Shown here: positions 16,677-24,946 of the stretch, piece by piece
Layout: each line of letters begins with the position of its first letter
Numbering within the stretch: the first letter of the stretch is position 1
Assembly (NCBI GenBank): GCA_013178095.1
Contig: JABLXK010000004.1
Coordinates: 1 to 64,000, forward strand
Direction of reading: 5' to 3'
Length of the DNA stretch: 64,000 nt
Source: Anaerolineae bacterium
Lineage (GTDB): Bacteria > Chloroflexota > Anaerolineae > Anaerolineales > Anaerolineaceae
Made by a program: the position numbers and the translations under genes
The notes under the pieces: model-generated
Told to the model about the DNA's origin: nothing
Databases searched by the model: none
The model's input: only the letters and a program-made list of their open reading frames with translations

Positions 16677-17675
16677 TTATTGCTGCGCGAAAGTATCGAT
16701 CAGCAAATGCACGTCACCGCCGACCGGGTACAGGATCGGGCATGTGCAGCCATTCTTGACGTACTCGTGCACCTTGGCGCGCGCCTCATCGGGCGTGCCG
16801 GATGCGGTCACGCGCATGACCACGTCATCTGAAACAAAATGTTTGGCTTTTTGGATTTGTTCGTGCGTGGCAGGCCAACCCAGGATGGATTGAATTTCGG
16901 CGACTGTCTCCATGGATACGCCTGATGCTTTGGCAATATGGGGCTGCTGCGCCAGATATTGGGTCAGTAATTCGCGGGTAGTATCGATGGCTTTATCATG
17001 GTCATGGTCGACCGAGCAAACCACCAGCTGCGGCCGGTCGATATCATCCAACGTTTTCCCGGCTTTCCTGGCGCCTTCAGCCAATAATTCGAGCGCTTTA
17101 TGGTTGTATTCCGGTTCTACACAGTAATTCATCACCACGCCGTCGGCAATTTCGCCCGCCATCTCCATCATCATGTCGCCAGTCGCGCCGATAAAGACCT
17201 GCACATTGCGGGGTTCGCGCCGGCCGTGAACGACATCCAATTCGATGCCATCCACATGGATGAATTCACCATGAAAAGTAACGCGCTCCATCGCTAGCAA
17301 GCGTTTCAGCACAGTGACAGTCTCTTTCATGGCCAGAAGGGGTTTGCTGCGCGTGATACCGACGTTTTTAGCCAGCGGATCCCACCATGCGCCGATGCCG
17401 CAAATAATACGATTGGGCGCCAGATCATCCAGTGTGAGGAAAGTCGAAGCCAACAATCCAATATTGCGAGTCCAGTTATTGATGACACCCGAACCAACCT
17501 TGATTTTCTCCGTCACAGCGGCGTATGCAGCCATGGGTACAATGGCATCACGCACCAAACGGCTTTCAGCCTGCCAGACAGCTTCAAAGCCTTTCTTCTC
17601 GGCATATTGGACGTATTCCAGACCATCCCGTAAGTCATGAGCATCTTGCAGATATAAAGCGACACGTTCTTTCAT
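16677..17675 (-). CDS. LLM-class, probably F420-dependent oxidoreductase (Mer-like)
   Basis: 332 aa luciferase-like TIM barrel. The stretches [29 protein letters not shown] and [18 protein letters not shown] match the methylene-tetrahydromethanopterin reductase (Mer) and related F420-dependent enzymes, and the NxxTRN region with the following GIGAW lies where F420 binds in this family. The substrate is unknown; assignment to true Mer is not justified. The position between cofC and the pyrophosphatase in an F420 operon strongly favours F420 over FMN as cofactor. The ATG has a GGAGG site. Confidence 0.82.
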   Translation of the reverse strand: MKERVALYLQDAHDLRDGLEYVQYAEKKGFEAVWQAESRLVRDAIVPMAAYAAVTEKIKVGSGVINNWTRNIGLLASTFLTLDDLAPNRIICGIGAWWDPLAKNVGITRSKPLLAMKETVTVLKRLLAMERVTFHGEFIHVDGIELDVVHGRREPRNVQVFIGATGDMMMEMAGEIADGVVMNYCVEPEYNHKALELLAEGARKAGKTLDDIDRPQLVVCSVDHDHDKAIDTTRELLTQYLAQQPHIAKASGVSMETVAEIQSILGWPATHEQIQKAKHFVSDDVVMRVTASGTPDEARAKVHEYVKNGCTCPILYPVGGDVHLLIDTFAQQ

Positions 17676-17696
17676 ATTGATCCTCCACAGACATCA

Positions 17697-18326
17697 TTAT
17701 TTTTTTATAAAATCAAATTCATTCAACGAATAATCGGATTGCCGTAAAAATTCCAAATCTTCCGGGATATCCAGATCAAATGACAATCTATCATTATTAT
17801 ATATTTCAATGCGGATTTTTTTCTGCTCTGCCTGCTCGATGTGTTTGCGAAAAGACCACACACCGAAGTCATAATCCAGGATGCCTACGGGATTGATGAA
17901 TAATGCGTTGGTTCCGTTCATCCGGCGATCGGGGGTAATCACAATTTCAGGCGGTTTTTTGGCTTTGCCCAATAATTCCCGCACGCATTCCGGTTCAATA
18001 AATGGCAAATCCGCCGGTATGATCAAGAGCGAAGAAGCATTAAATGCTTTCGCCGCCAGGGTTCCTTTGCGCAGCGCTTTGTTAATATTTGTATTGGGGC
18101 TTTCTTGAATGGTACGGACGCCGTAATCCCGGCTGATGGTCAATGCGCCTGGATCATAACTGACAATCAGAATTTGGTCGATTTCTTTTACTTCTTTTAG
18201 ACAGGCAATGGTTTTAACCAGCAAAGTTTGATTCAATTGTTCCCGGTCTTTTTCAGACAGGACAGTCGCAAGCCTGGATTTACCGCGGCGGAGTGGTTTA
18301 ATTGGAACAATCGCCCAAAGCGACAT
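17697..18326 (-). CDS. cofC: 2-phospho-L-lactate (or PEP) guanylyltransferase CofC
   Basis: 209 aa. The N-terminal AIVPIKPLRRGKSRLATVLS is the nucleotidyltransferase signature of CofC/FbiD, and LIIPADLPFI carries the metal-binding Asp. The enzyme activates 2-phospho-L-lactate, phosphoenolpyruvate or a related C3 acid with GTP for F420 assembly, releasing pyrophosphate. Which C3 acid is used cannot be read here. cofD starts 6 bases upstream in the same operon, and the LLM enzyme follows. Confidence 0.93.
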   Translation of the reverse strand: MSLWAIVPIKPLRRGKSRLATVLSEKDREQLNQTLLVKTIACLKEVKEIDQILIVSYDPGALTISRDYGVRTIQESPNTNINKALRKGTLAAKAFNASSLLIIPADLPFIEPECVRELLGKAKKPPEIVITPDRRMNGTNALFINPVGILDYDFGVWSFRKHIEQAEQKKIRIEIYNNDRLSFDLDIPEDLEFLRQSDYSLNEFDFIKK

Positions 18327-18332
18327 AAGTTT

Positions 18333-19268
18333 TCAGATTATTTCTTTTCTTAAGAATTCCAGAATATCTTCAGCCAGCCGGATGCGATTGGGCAAGTCTG
18401 GCATCATGATATCGGTTGCCTGAAAGATTATACCTGATTGCTCGATTTCTTTACCGTAACTCACGTCCTGATTATCCAGAAAAATGCAATTTAAGAATTC
18501 CGCGTAATGCAGAGCGACATGCACAGGACTGGGTTCGATGCCCATCTCGCCATAAATCTTGGCCAGCGGGCCTTTAATGGCCTTCCCGCCCACGATTGGA
18601 GATACTGCCAGCACGTATTTTGAAGCCATCCGCTCGCGTATGCCGGGTACCGATAAAATCGGGGCGATGCTGACCAATGGATTGGACGGGCAAATGACCA
18701 CTGCGTCAGCCTGATCGAAGGCTTGAAGCACGCGTTTATCCGGTCGGGCTTGATCAATGTCTTTAAAAATGATTTTCTCCACAACCGGTTCAAAATGATA
18801 TTTAACAAAATATTCCTGAAAAGAAAGCATCCCTTGATCGCGGGTGTCCACTAAGGTGGGAACCGGTTGATCGCACATCGGAAGTATGGGATGTTTGATG
18901 TTCCAGACATCCCGGAAATGCAAGGTTATTTCCGTGAGGGACCTGCCAGCCTGCAGCAACCGTGTGCGTTCCAGATGAGTTGCCAGATCCTGATCGCCGA
19001 GCATGAACCAATCCGGGCTGCCATTTTTTTTCAACTTCTCATAGACTTTAAACGAATCATTCAGGATGCCCCAGCCGGTTGCCGGATTGGCCATACCTGC
19101 CAGCGTATACGTGACGGTATCCAGATCGGGGCAGATGTATAACCCAAAGAACGTGAAATCGTCGCCGGTGTTGACAATAATGGTCAAATCATCTTCAGGC
19201 AATACCGCTGAAAGCCCCTGAGCCAACTTTGCTCCGCCAACCCCGCCCGCCAGTGCCACAATTTTCAT
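18333..19268 (-). CDS. cofD: 2-phospho-L-lactate transferase CofD (FbiA)
   Basis: 311 aa, the normal size. MKIVALAGGVGGAKLAQGL at the N-terminus, NTGDDFTFFGLYICPDLDT and ICPSNPLVSIAPIL are family hallmarks that bind FO and the nucleotide-activated C3 acid. CofD joins the activated C3 unit to FO (deazaflavin), giving F420-0 or its dehydro form. It is immediately after cofE (no gap) and before cofC. FO synthase (cofG/cofH or fbiC) is absent from this window and must be elsewhere. Confidence 0.96.
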   Translation of the reverse strand: MKIVALAGGVGGAKLAQGLSAVLPEDDLTIIVNTGDDFTFFGLYICPDLDTVTYTLAGMANPATGWGILNDSFKVYEKLKKNGSPDWFMLGDQDLATHLERTRLLQAGRSLTEITLHFRDVWNIKHPILPMCDQPVPTLVDTRDQGMLSFQEYFVKYHFEPVVEKIIFKDIDQARPDKRVLQAFDQADAVVICPSNPLVSIAPILSVPGIRERMASKYVLAVSPIVGGKAIKGPLAKIYGEMGIEPSPVHVALHYAEFLNCIFLDNQDVSYGKEIEQSGIIFQATDIMMPDLPNRIRLAEDILEFLRKEII

Positions 19269-20030
19269 TTATCGAAAGAAATCCTTATCCTTCGGCCTCA
19301 GCACGTCCGACAGCCGGGATTCAGCCAGCGGGTAGGGAAATCCGCGCACGTGCACTACCGGCACACGCTCATCCGCCTGTCCCATCATCAGCGAAGCGGC
19401 AGCCGCCAATTCGTCCGCCGCGCCGATTTGCGTGATGCGCAAGTCGTAGCCGAACAAATCGGCTTTACCGCGCATATCCACCAGCACAGGAACGCCGGCA
19501 GTTCCGATCATGATGCCGACAATGCCCTGTCTCCAGGCGCGCCCGTGTGAATCAATGATCATCACGCCGATATTAACGCTTTCATGCTTGGAGAAATATT
19601 CGCGGATTTTGCGCGCTGATCGGTCGGGATCTTCTGGCAGCAGCAGGTACCAAATACCATCGCTGTTTTCTTTCACATTCGAATGATCCACCCCCGCATT
19701 GGCGCAAATGAATCCCAGGCGATGCTCCACGATCAATGTATCTTTCTTACAGCGCACCACTTCCCTGCTTTCGCGCAGGATGACTTCCACCAACCGCGGA
19801 TCTTTCTCGCAAATCGCGGCCATTCTCAGAGCTTCGCTAGAGGGTGTTTCCTTTTCGATGTTAACAAACCGCCCTTCGGATTTGGATACGATCTTCTGCG
19901 TCACCACCAAAATATCATTATCCCTGATTTGAATTTCATTCTCTTTCAGAGACGCAGAAATCACCCTGCCGAGGTCATCACCCGGCTGGATGATGGGAAT
20001 ATTGGATACCTGTTGCAGGACCAGATTCAT
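19269..20030 (-). CDS. cofE: F420-0:gamma-glutamyl ligase CofE
   Basis: 253 aa single-domain CofE, without the nitroreductase-like C-terminal domain of actinobacterial FbiB. Motifs include IRDNDILVVTQKIVSKSEGR near residue 35, CANAGVDHSNV near 110 and MIIDSHGRAWRQGIVGIMIG near 155. It adds the glutamate tail to F420-0 using GTP. The lack of the FbiB extension means reduction of a dehydro-F420 intermediate, if that route is used, would need another enzyme. Its stop abuts the cofD start. Confidence 0.95.
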   Translation of the reverse strand: MNLVLQQVSNIPIIQPGDDLGRVISASLKENEIQIRDNDILVVTQKIVSKSEGRFVNIEKETPSSEALRMAAICEKDPRLVEVILRESREVVRCKKDTLIVEHRLGFICANAGVDHSNVKENSDGIWYLLLPEDPDRSARKIREYFSKHESVNIGVMIIDSHGRAWRQGIVGIMIGTAGVPVLVDMRGKADLFGYDLRITQIGAADELAAAASLMMGQADERVPVVHVRGFPYPLAESRLSDVLRPKDKDFFR

Positions 20031-20039
20031 AAAGTGCCG

Positions 20040-20723
20040 TTAATCGCGCGGAACGTTGGTAATCTGGATTCCAGCAGATTTGGTTCCAGCCTGTTTGTTA
20101 ATGCGGATCAGCACTGAGGTAAAACCCTCAGCCACAATCGAATTTTCCAGCGGACCCGCGTCCCATCCGGTCAAACCGGCGGCTTTGACCAATTTCAGCC
20201 CCACTTGCCGGCTTTCTCCATCCTTGCCGCAAACCAGCACATCGCAATTGATTTTTTCGTCGGAAAGAAGCAATTCAAATGAAATATTCTGAAAGGCTGA
20301 AATGACCGATACCGAATCGCCCAATAAAAGCTGCGCCTGCAAGGCAGCGCTGCCCTCGGGCGGCACCTGGACGGTGGAGACTTTCGGAGGCACCAACGGT
20401 ACGGTCACGTCGATCAGGTATTTGCCGGAGAGTTCTGCTTTCAACGATTGCAGAATGGATTTATGGAACTCGTAGGGCACTGTTAAAACAGCAATTTGCG
20501 CTTTCCGAACGGCATCGCTATTTTCCATTCCTGTCAAACGTGCTTTCTCTTCATCCGACAATCGCTCTTCCAATTCGGCCACAGCCGCCCGGGCTTTTTC
20601 CGTGCTGCGCGAACCGATAATCACCGGATATCCGGCTTTCACCCAGCGGAACGCCAGGCCTTTTCCTTCTTTCCCCGTACCGCCGATCACGGCGATCGTT
20701 TCCAAATTCGATGTTTCAGTCAA
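20040..20723 (-). CDS. fno: NADPH:F420 oxidoreductase
   Basis: 227 aa from a TTG start at 20723, which is five bases after AGGGAGG. The ORF track's ATG at 20807 would overlap ssnA by 74 bases and add 28 unrelated residues. IAVIGGTGKEGKGLAFRW is the dinucleotide-binding loop of the Fno/NpdG family and VIIGSRSTEKA is the NADP-phosphate-binding region. Fno moves hydride between NADP(H) and F420, so it charges or discharges the cofactor made by the next three genes. Assignment is firm; direction in the cell is not known. Confidence 0.92.
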   Translation of the reverse strand: MTETSNLETIAVIGGTGKEGKGLAFRWVKAGYPVIIGSRSTEKARAAVAELEERLSDEEKARLTGMENSDAVRKAQIAVLTVPYEFHKSILQSLKAELSGKYLIDVTVPLVPPKVSTVQVPPEGSAALQAQLLLGDSVSVISAFQNISFELLLSDEKINCDVLVCGKDGESRQVGLKLVKAAGLTGWDAGPLENSIVAEGFTSVLIRINKQAGTKSAGIQITNVPRD

Positions 20724-20733
20724 AGCAGCCTCC

Positions 20734-22080
20734 CTAAAAAGAATCGTGATATCTTTTCCAGACGGCCGCGGAAATTTTACCGGCTTCCCGGATGACAGCG
20801 TCCTCATCCAGGATCGTAATGCGGCGGTCTTTCATTAACATTTTCCCGTTTACTATGGTAGTGGTAACCATGCCGTCTTCAAATCCGAAAATCAATTGCC
20901 AGGGGAAGTTTTCGATTGTCAGATCGGTGTACGGTTTATAGTCAACCAGGATGATATCGGCGGCTGCGCCGTTCTTGATGATGCCGGTTTCCAAACCGCC
21001 GAAGATCGTTTTGACCAGATTGCGATTGTTGATTACGGCCATTTGGTAGATTTTGTCTGCCGGCATGCGCCGCGGATCACGGTGCAGCAGCTTGTGCGAC
21101 AAGTAGGCAGCTTTCCACTCCTCCCACATGGAATTGGAAAAGCCGTCGTTTCCCAGGCATACTTTCACGCCCATATTCAACATGGACTCGATTTCGGGCA
21201 GCCCTACCGCATTATTCATGTTCGAGCGCGGTTGATGGCTCAACCATGTTTCCCGGCGCGCCAGCAGAGAAATTTCATGCGCGTCGATATGCACGCCATG
21301 CGCCACGATGGTTTTAGGTCCCAGAATCCCAAATTGATCCAAGCGTTCTACTACGCGCAATCCGCCTTTCCTGACGCTATCGTATTCGTCCACGATGTGT
21401 TCAGCCGCGTGTATGTGGAATCCCACAACTTGCGGACAGGCATTTTTTGCTTTTTGCAGCGTTTCATCCGAAAGGGTCAGGCTGGCATGCAGCCCGAACA
21501 AAGCGCTGATCTGTTGGCCGAACTTTCCACTTTGCGCCTCGCGAATAAAGCGTACGTTTTCTTCAATGCCCTGATCCGATCGTTCCTGACCATCGCGATC
21601 GGTCAGTTCATAACACAATGATGCACGAATGCCGGATTGCATAACCGCTTTGGCCAGAATATCCAAACTGCCGGGAATAGCGTTGGGAGAAGCGTGATGG
21701 TCGATCAGCGTAGTGGTCCCGTTGCGGATGGCATTCAACAAGCAGACCATGGCCGAATAGTAATTAGCGTCCGCGTCCAAGGCTTTATCCAATTTCCACC
21801 ATAATTTTTCCAGAATGGCGGGAAACGCGTCCGGCGCTTCTCCGGGAATATACATGCCGCGCGAATAAGCGCCATAAAAATGCGTGTGCGCGCAGATCCC
21901 GGCGGGCATCAGGTATTGCCCGTTGGCATCCAACACCTCTTCTCCATTATCCGGAACAGGATTTTCACCTGACGGGTAGATTTTTTCAATTTTTCCGCTT
22001 GAATTGATTTTCAGCGATCCCCCGGTGATGATGCGATTTGGTTCCTCGAAAGTAATTATTTTTGCATTCTTAATAATCAT
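20734..22080 (-). CDS. ssnA: SsnA-type amidohydrolase (putative aminohydrolase)
   Basis: 448 aa metal-dependent amidohydrolase. The metal site begins ICAHTHFYGAYSRGMYIPG, then TTTLIDHHASPNAIPGS, VGFHIHAAEH, and a late GNDGFSN carrying the catalytic Asp. These segments match SsnA, which accompanies selenium- or molybdenum-dependent hydroxylases in enterobacteria and clostridia. The reaction is unproven; relatives deaminate guanine and other rings. First gene of the ten-gene operon, with GAGGACC before its ATG and its own upstream promoter. Linkage to the molybdenum hydroxylase at the far end of the operon fits a purine or N-heterocycle pathway. Confidence 0.85.
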   Translation of the reverse strand: MIIKNAKIITFEEPNRIITGGSLKINSSGKIEKIYPSGENPVPDNGEEVLDANGQYLMPAGICAHTHFYGAYSRGMYIPGEAPDAFPAILEKLWWKLDKALDADANYYSAMVCLLNAIRNGTTTLIDHHASPNAIPGSLDILAKAVMQSGIRASLCYELTDRDGQERSDQGIEENVRFIREAQSGKFGQQISALFGLHASLTLSDETLQKAKNACPQVVGFHIHAAEHIVDEYDSVRKGGLRVVERLDQFGILGPKTIVAHGVHIDAHEISLLARRETWLSHQPRSNMNNAVGLPEIESMLNMGVKVCLGNDGFSNSMWEEWKAAYLSHKLLHRDPRRMPADKIYQMAVINNRNLVKTIFGGLETGIIKNGAAADIILVDYKPYTDLTIENFPWQLIFGFEDGMVTTTIVNGKMLMKDRRITILDEDAVIREAGKISAAVWKRYHDSF

Positions 22081-22104
22081 ATCCAGGTCCTCTTGTGTAA
22101 TTCG

Positions 22105-22155
22105 ATTTTAACATAGGAAGAATATTAAGCGCACACGTTTGCATTACAATATACT
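22105..22155. promoter_or_regulatory. Divergent promoter region between ssnA and the M20 peptidase
   Basis: On the minus strand an extended -10, TGT followed by TAAAAT (22113-22105), points to ssnA. On the plus strand TATACT (22150-22155) points to the peptidase gene. Neither has a convincing -35. No riboswitch fold is apparent in the 90-base gap. Confidence 0.45.
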
Positions 22156-22187
22156 ATTCGTCATTTAAGAACATGCAGGAGCGCATT

Positions 22188-23576
22188 ATGGAAACCAATT
22201 TAGAGAAAGCCACCGCTTTTTCAAAAGAACATCTACAAGATTTTATTAAAGAACTACAGGATATCCTTAGAATTAAATCCATTTCTTCGGATCCAGTCTA
22301 TAAGAGTGAAATGATTAAATGCGCTGATTGGCTGGTTGCGTATTTGAAAGGATTAGGCGTCACGGACGCTCGCAGTATGGATAGCGGTAAAAATCCGATC
22401 GTTTTCGGCAGTCTCAACCAGGCCGGCGCAGGAAAACCCACGATTTTGATCTACGGCCATTACGACGTACAACCACCCGACCCGTTGAACGAATGGACGC
22501 ATGACCCTTTCGATCCGGTGATCGAAGGAAACCTGTTATTGGCGCGCGGTTCTTCGGATATGAAAGGTCAGGCGATGATTATGCTAAGCGCGATCAAATC
22601 CATCCTGGCGTTCGGCAGCCTGCCGGTCAACCTGAAATTCCTGTTCGAAGGTGATGAGGAAGTGGGTTCCCCCAGTATTGTTTCTTTTTTGAATGAACAT
22701 AAAGAATTATTCAAAAGCGATTTCGTTTTGAACCTCGACGCCGGCATGGTGGCAAAAGACAAACCCACCATTGTCTACGGCTTGCGCGGTCTGGCGTATT
22801 TCGAAATTTCCGTCAGAGGACCGGCGCATGATTTGCATTCAGGCTTATTCGGCGGAATTGTCTACAACCCCATCCATGCATTGAGCGAATTGATCGCAGG
22901 CATGAAAGACAGCGCCGGCCGCATCACCCTGCCCGGTTTTTACGATGACGTCTTGCCATTGGATGAAAAAGAACGCGCAGCCTTGAACGCGCTGGATAAC
23001 CCGGACGCGTATTACATCGAACAGACTGGCGTGAAAGAGACATTCGGCGAGAAGGGCTTTACCAACGTTGAGCGCATCGGCGCCCGGCCGACCCTGGACG
23101 TGAACGGCATCTGGGGCGGGTATACCGGCGAAGGGCCGAAAACCGTCATCCCGGCCCGCGCTTTCGCCAAATTATCCATGCGCCTGGTTCCCCGGCAGAC
23201 GCCCGCCAAGGTTTTGCAGCAATTAACCCTTTATATGCAGCAGCACGCGCCGCGCCAGATCCAATGGGAAATCAAACAACTGGCCAGCGATCCGGCTTGC
23301 ATTACGTCGATGGATTTCTATGGCACCCGCTGCCTGGTTAAATCACTGGAAAAAGTGATGGGAAAGACGCCCGTTTTTAAACGCGAAGGCGGCAGTATTC
23401 CCATCGCAACCCATTTTCAGAATATCTTGGGGATGGAAAGCGTAATGAGCGGTTTCAGCCTGCCTGAAGACCGCGTTCACAGCCCTAACGAACAATTGGA
23501 CCTGGAATTATTCGAAAAGGGCATTGAGACAGTCATCGATTTCTTCTACAGAATGGCTGAGGAAGGCTGCAAATAA
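22188..23576 (+). CDS. M20-family dipeptidase
   Basis: 462 aa from the ATG at 22188, which has AGGAG a few bases upstream; the ATG at 22173 in the track precedes that site. Metal ligands are seen in YGHYDVQPPDP (His, Asp), ARGSSDMKGQ, FEGDEEVGSP (catalytic Glu pair) and NLDAGM, and a late REGGSIPIA. These are the hallmarks of the ArgE/DapE/carnosinase-like dipeptidases with a lid dimerisation domain. Cytoplasmic di-zinc hydrolase releasing amino acids from dipeptides; the exact specificity is unknown. The DUF1385 gene starts 4 bases after its stop. Confidence 0.92.
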   Translation: METNLEKATAFSKEHLQDFIKELQDILRIKSISSDPVYKSEMIKCADWLVAYLKGLGVTDARSMDSGKNPIVFGSLNQAGAGKPTILIYGHYDVQPPDPLNEWTHDPFDPVIEGNLLLARGSSDMKGQAMIMLSAIKSILAFGSLPVNLKFLFEGDEEVGSPSIVSFLNEHKELFKSDFVLNLDAGMVAKDKPTIVYGLRGLAYFEISVRGPAHDLHSGLFGGIVYNPIHALSELIAGMKDSAGRITLPGFYDDVLPLDEKERAALNALDNPDAYYIEQTGVKETFGEKGFTNVERIGARPTLDVNGIWGGYTGEGPKTVIPARAFAKLSMRLVPRQTPAKVLQQLTLYMQQHAPRQIQWEIKQLASDPACITSMDFYGTRCLVKSLEKVMGKTPVFKREGGSIPIATHFQNILGMESVMSGFSLPEDRVHSPNEQLDLELFEKGIETVIDFFYRMAEEGCK

Positions 23577-23580
23577 AAAA

Positions 23581-24471
23581 ATGCCAGCATCCAAGATGCC
23601 GCATTACGGCGGTCAAGCGCTGATCGAAGGCGTGCTGATGCGCGGCAAGCATTATCTGGTCGCTTCTTTTCGCAAACCAAATGGCGAGATCGTCACCGAA
23701 GAGGAAAAGCTGACCGGAATTTATCAGTCAGGGCTTGCCAAACTACCCTTTTTACGCGGTCTGGTGATTCTGTGGGATTCGCTTTCGCTGGGCATGAAAT
23801 ACATCACCATATCAGCGAATTACCAGGCTGAAAGTGAAGATGAGAAGATCGAAGGCGGCAGCCTGGCGATAACCATGTTAATCTCGGTTGGGTTGGCGAT
23901 TGGGCTGTTTTTCGTGCTGCCCACATTTCTGGCTGAATTCATCGCCAGGATCATGTCCGCTTCTTCATTCGGCGCTAATATCGTGGAGGGGCTGATGCGG
24001 CTCGCAATCCTGATCGGGTACATCTGGGTGATCGGCCGCACGCCGGATATCGCGCGTGTTTTTGCCTACCATGGATCGGAACACAAAACCATCAATGCAT
24101 TTGAAGATAACGCGGTTTTAAACGTTGACACCGTCATGAAATATCCACTGGAGCACCCGCGCTGCGGAACTGCTTTCCTGCTCACCCTGGTTGTGCTTTC
24201 CGTTCTGGTTTTTTCTCTTTTAGGACCAATGACCTTATGGTTGAAGATCCTGTCCCGGGTGGCATTAGTGCCCCTGCTGGCGATGCTTTCCTACGAAGTG
24301 ATCCGCTGGATGGGCGATCACCTGGAAAATCCGCTGGTCCGGCTATTGGTCGCCCCCAACCTGGCTCTGCAAAAATTGACTACGCGCCAGCCCGATCCCA
24401 AAATGGTAGAAGTGGCTTTAACCTCTTTCAAACAACTGTTAAAATTAGAAGAAAATGAAACAGGTAAATGA
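23581..24471 (+). CDS. DUF1385 membrane protein, YqhQ-like
   Basis: 296 aa from the ATG at 23581; the ORF track extension overlaps the peptidase gene. The family signature YGGQALIEGVLMRG lies at the N-terminus and YHGSEHKTINAFE with EHPRCGTAFLL in the middle, with four or more hydrophobic segments (for example AITMLISVGLAIGLFFVLP). DUF1385/YqhQ proteins are widespread, membrane-bound and of unknown function; conserved His and Glu residues hint at metal binding. Often found near translation-factor genes in Gram-positives; here yqeY follows 14 bases later. Confidence 0.88.
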   Translation: MPASKMPHYGGQALIEGVLMRGKHYLVASFRKPNGEIVTEEEKLTGIYQSGLAKLPFLRGLVILWDSLSLGMKYITISANYQAESEDEKIEGGSLAITMLISVGLAIGLFFVLPTFLAEFIARIMSASSFGANIVEGLMRLAILIGYIWVIGRTPDIARVFAYHGSEHKTINAFEDNAVLNVDTVMKYPLEHPRCGTAFLLTLVVLSVLVFSLLGPMTLWLKILSRVALVPLLAMLSYEVIRWMGDHLENPLVRLLVAPNLALQKLTTRQPDPKMVEVALTSFKQLLKLEENETGK

Positions 24472-24485
24472 ACAAGTGAGGAAAT

Positions 24486-24935
24486 ATGAGCGTTAAAGAA
24501 ATCCTTGAATCAGCACTGAAGCAGGCCATGAAAGATCAGGACGAAATGAAGCGCAACTCCCTGCGGCTGGCGCTCTCAACTTTAAAACTGGCCGAAGTCG
24601 ACGCGGGGAAACCATTGGATGATTTGGCAATCTTCGCGATTTTGCAGAAGGAAATCAAAACCAAAGAAGAGACTTTGGCGGAAGCATTAAAAGCCGGCCG
24701 CGACGTGATGGCACAATCCATGCAAACTGAGATTAATTTCCTTAAGGGATTTCTCCCCAAGGAACTCTCTGATAACGAGTTAGCAGAGATCATAAAAGCA
24801 GCGATCAGCGAGACCGGCGCCGCCTCCATCAAGGATATGGGGCGTGTCATGAAAATCGTCATAGAAAAAGTTGCCGGCCGCGCCTCCAATGATCGCATCA
24901 GTAAACTGGTCCGGGAATTGCTGCCTGCCCAATAA
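24486..24935 (+). CDS. GatB/YqeY domain protein
   Basis: 149 aa, the usual length of stand-alone YqeY. The start has GAGGAAAT upstream. LKQAMKDQDEMKRNSLRLAL at the N-terminus and IKDMGRVMKIVIEKVAGRA near the C-terminus match the family, which shares the helical tRNA-contacting tail domain of GatB amidotransferase subunits. The function of free YqeY is unproven; a tRNA-related role is supposed. It lies 11 bases before the 7TM-HD gene. Confidence 0.92.
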   Translation: MSVKEILESALKQAMKDQDEMKRNSLRLALSTLKLAEVDAGKPLDDLAIFAILQKEIKTKEETLAEALKAGRDVMAQSMQTEINFLKGFLPKELSDNELAEIIKAAISETGAASIKDMGRVMKIVIEKVAGRASNDRISKLVRELLPAQ

Positions 24936-24946
24936 TTTATTCTATT

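Noticed and set aside
20723-20807. N-terminal extension of fno from the ATG at 20807
   Set aside because: It overlaps ssnA and lacks a ribosome site; the TTG after AGGGAGG is better and fits the family.
22081-22172. Purine riboswitch upstream of ssnA
   Set aside because: The 92-base gap has only -10-like boxes and shows no conserved purine aptamer sequence.
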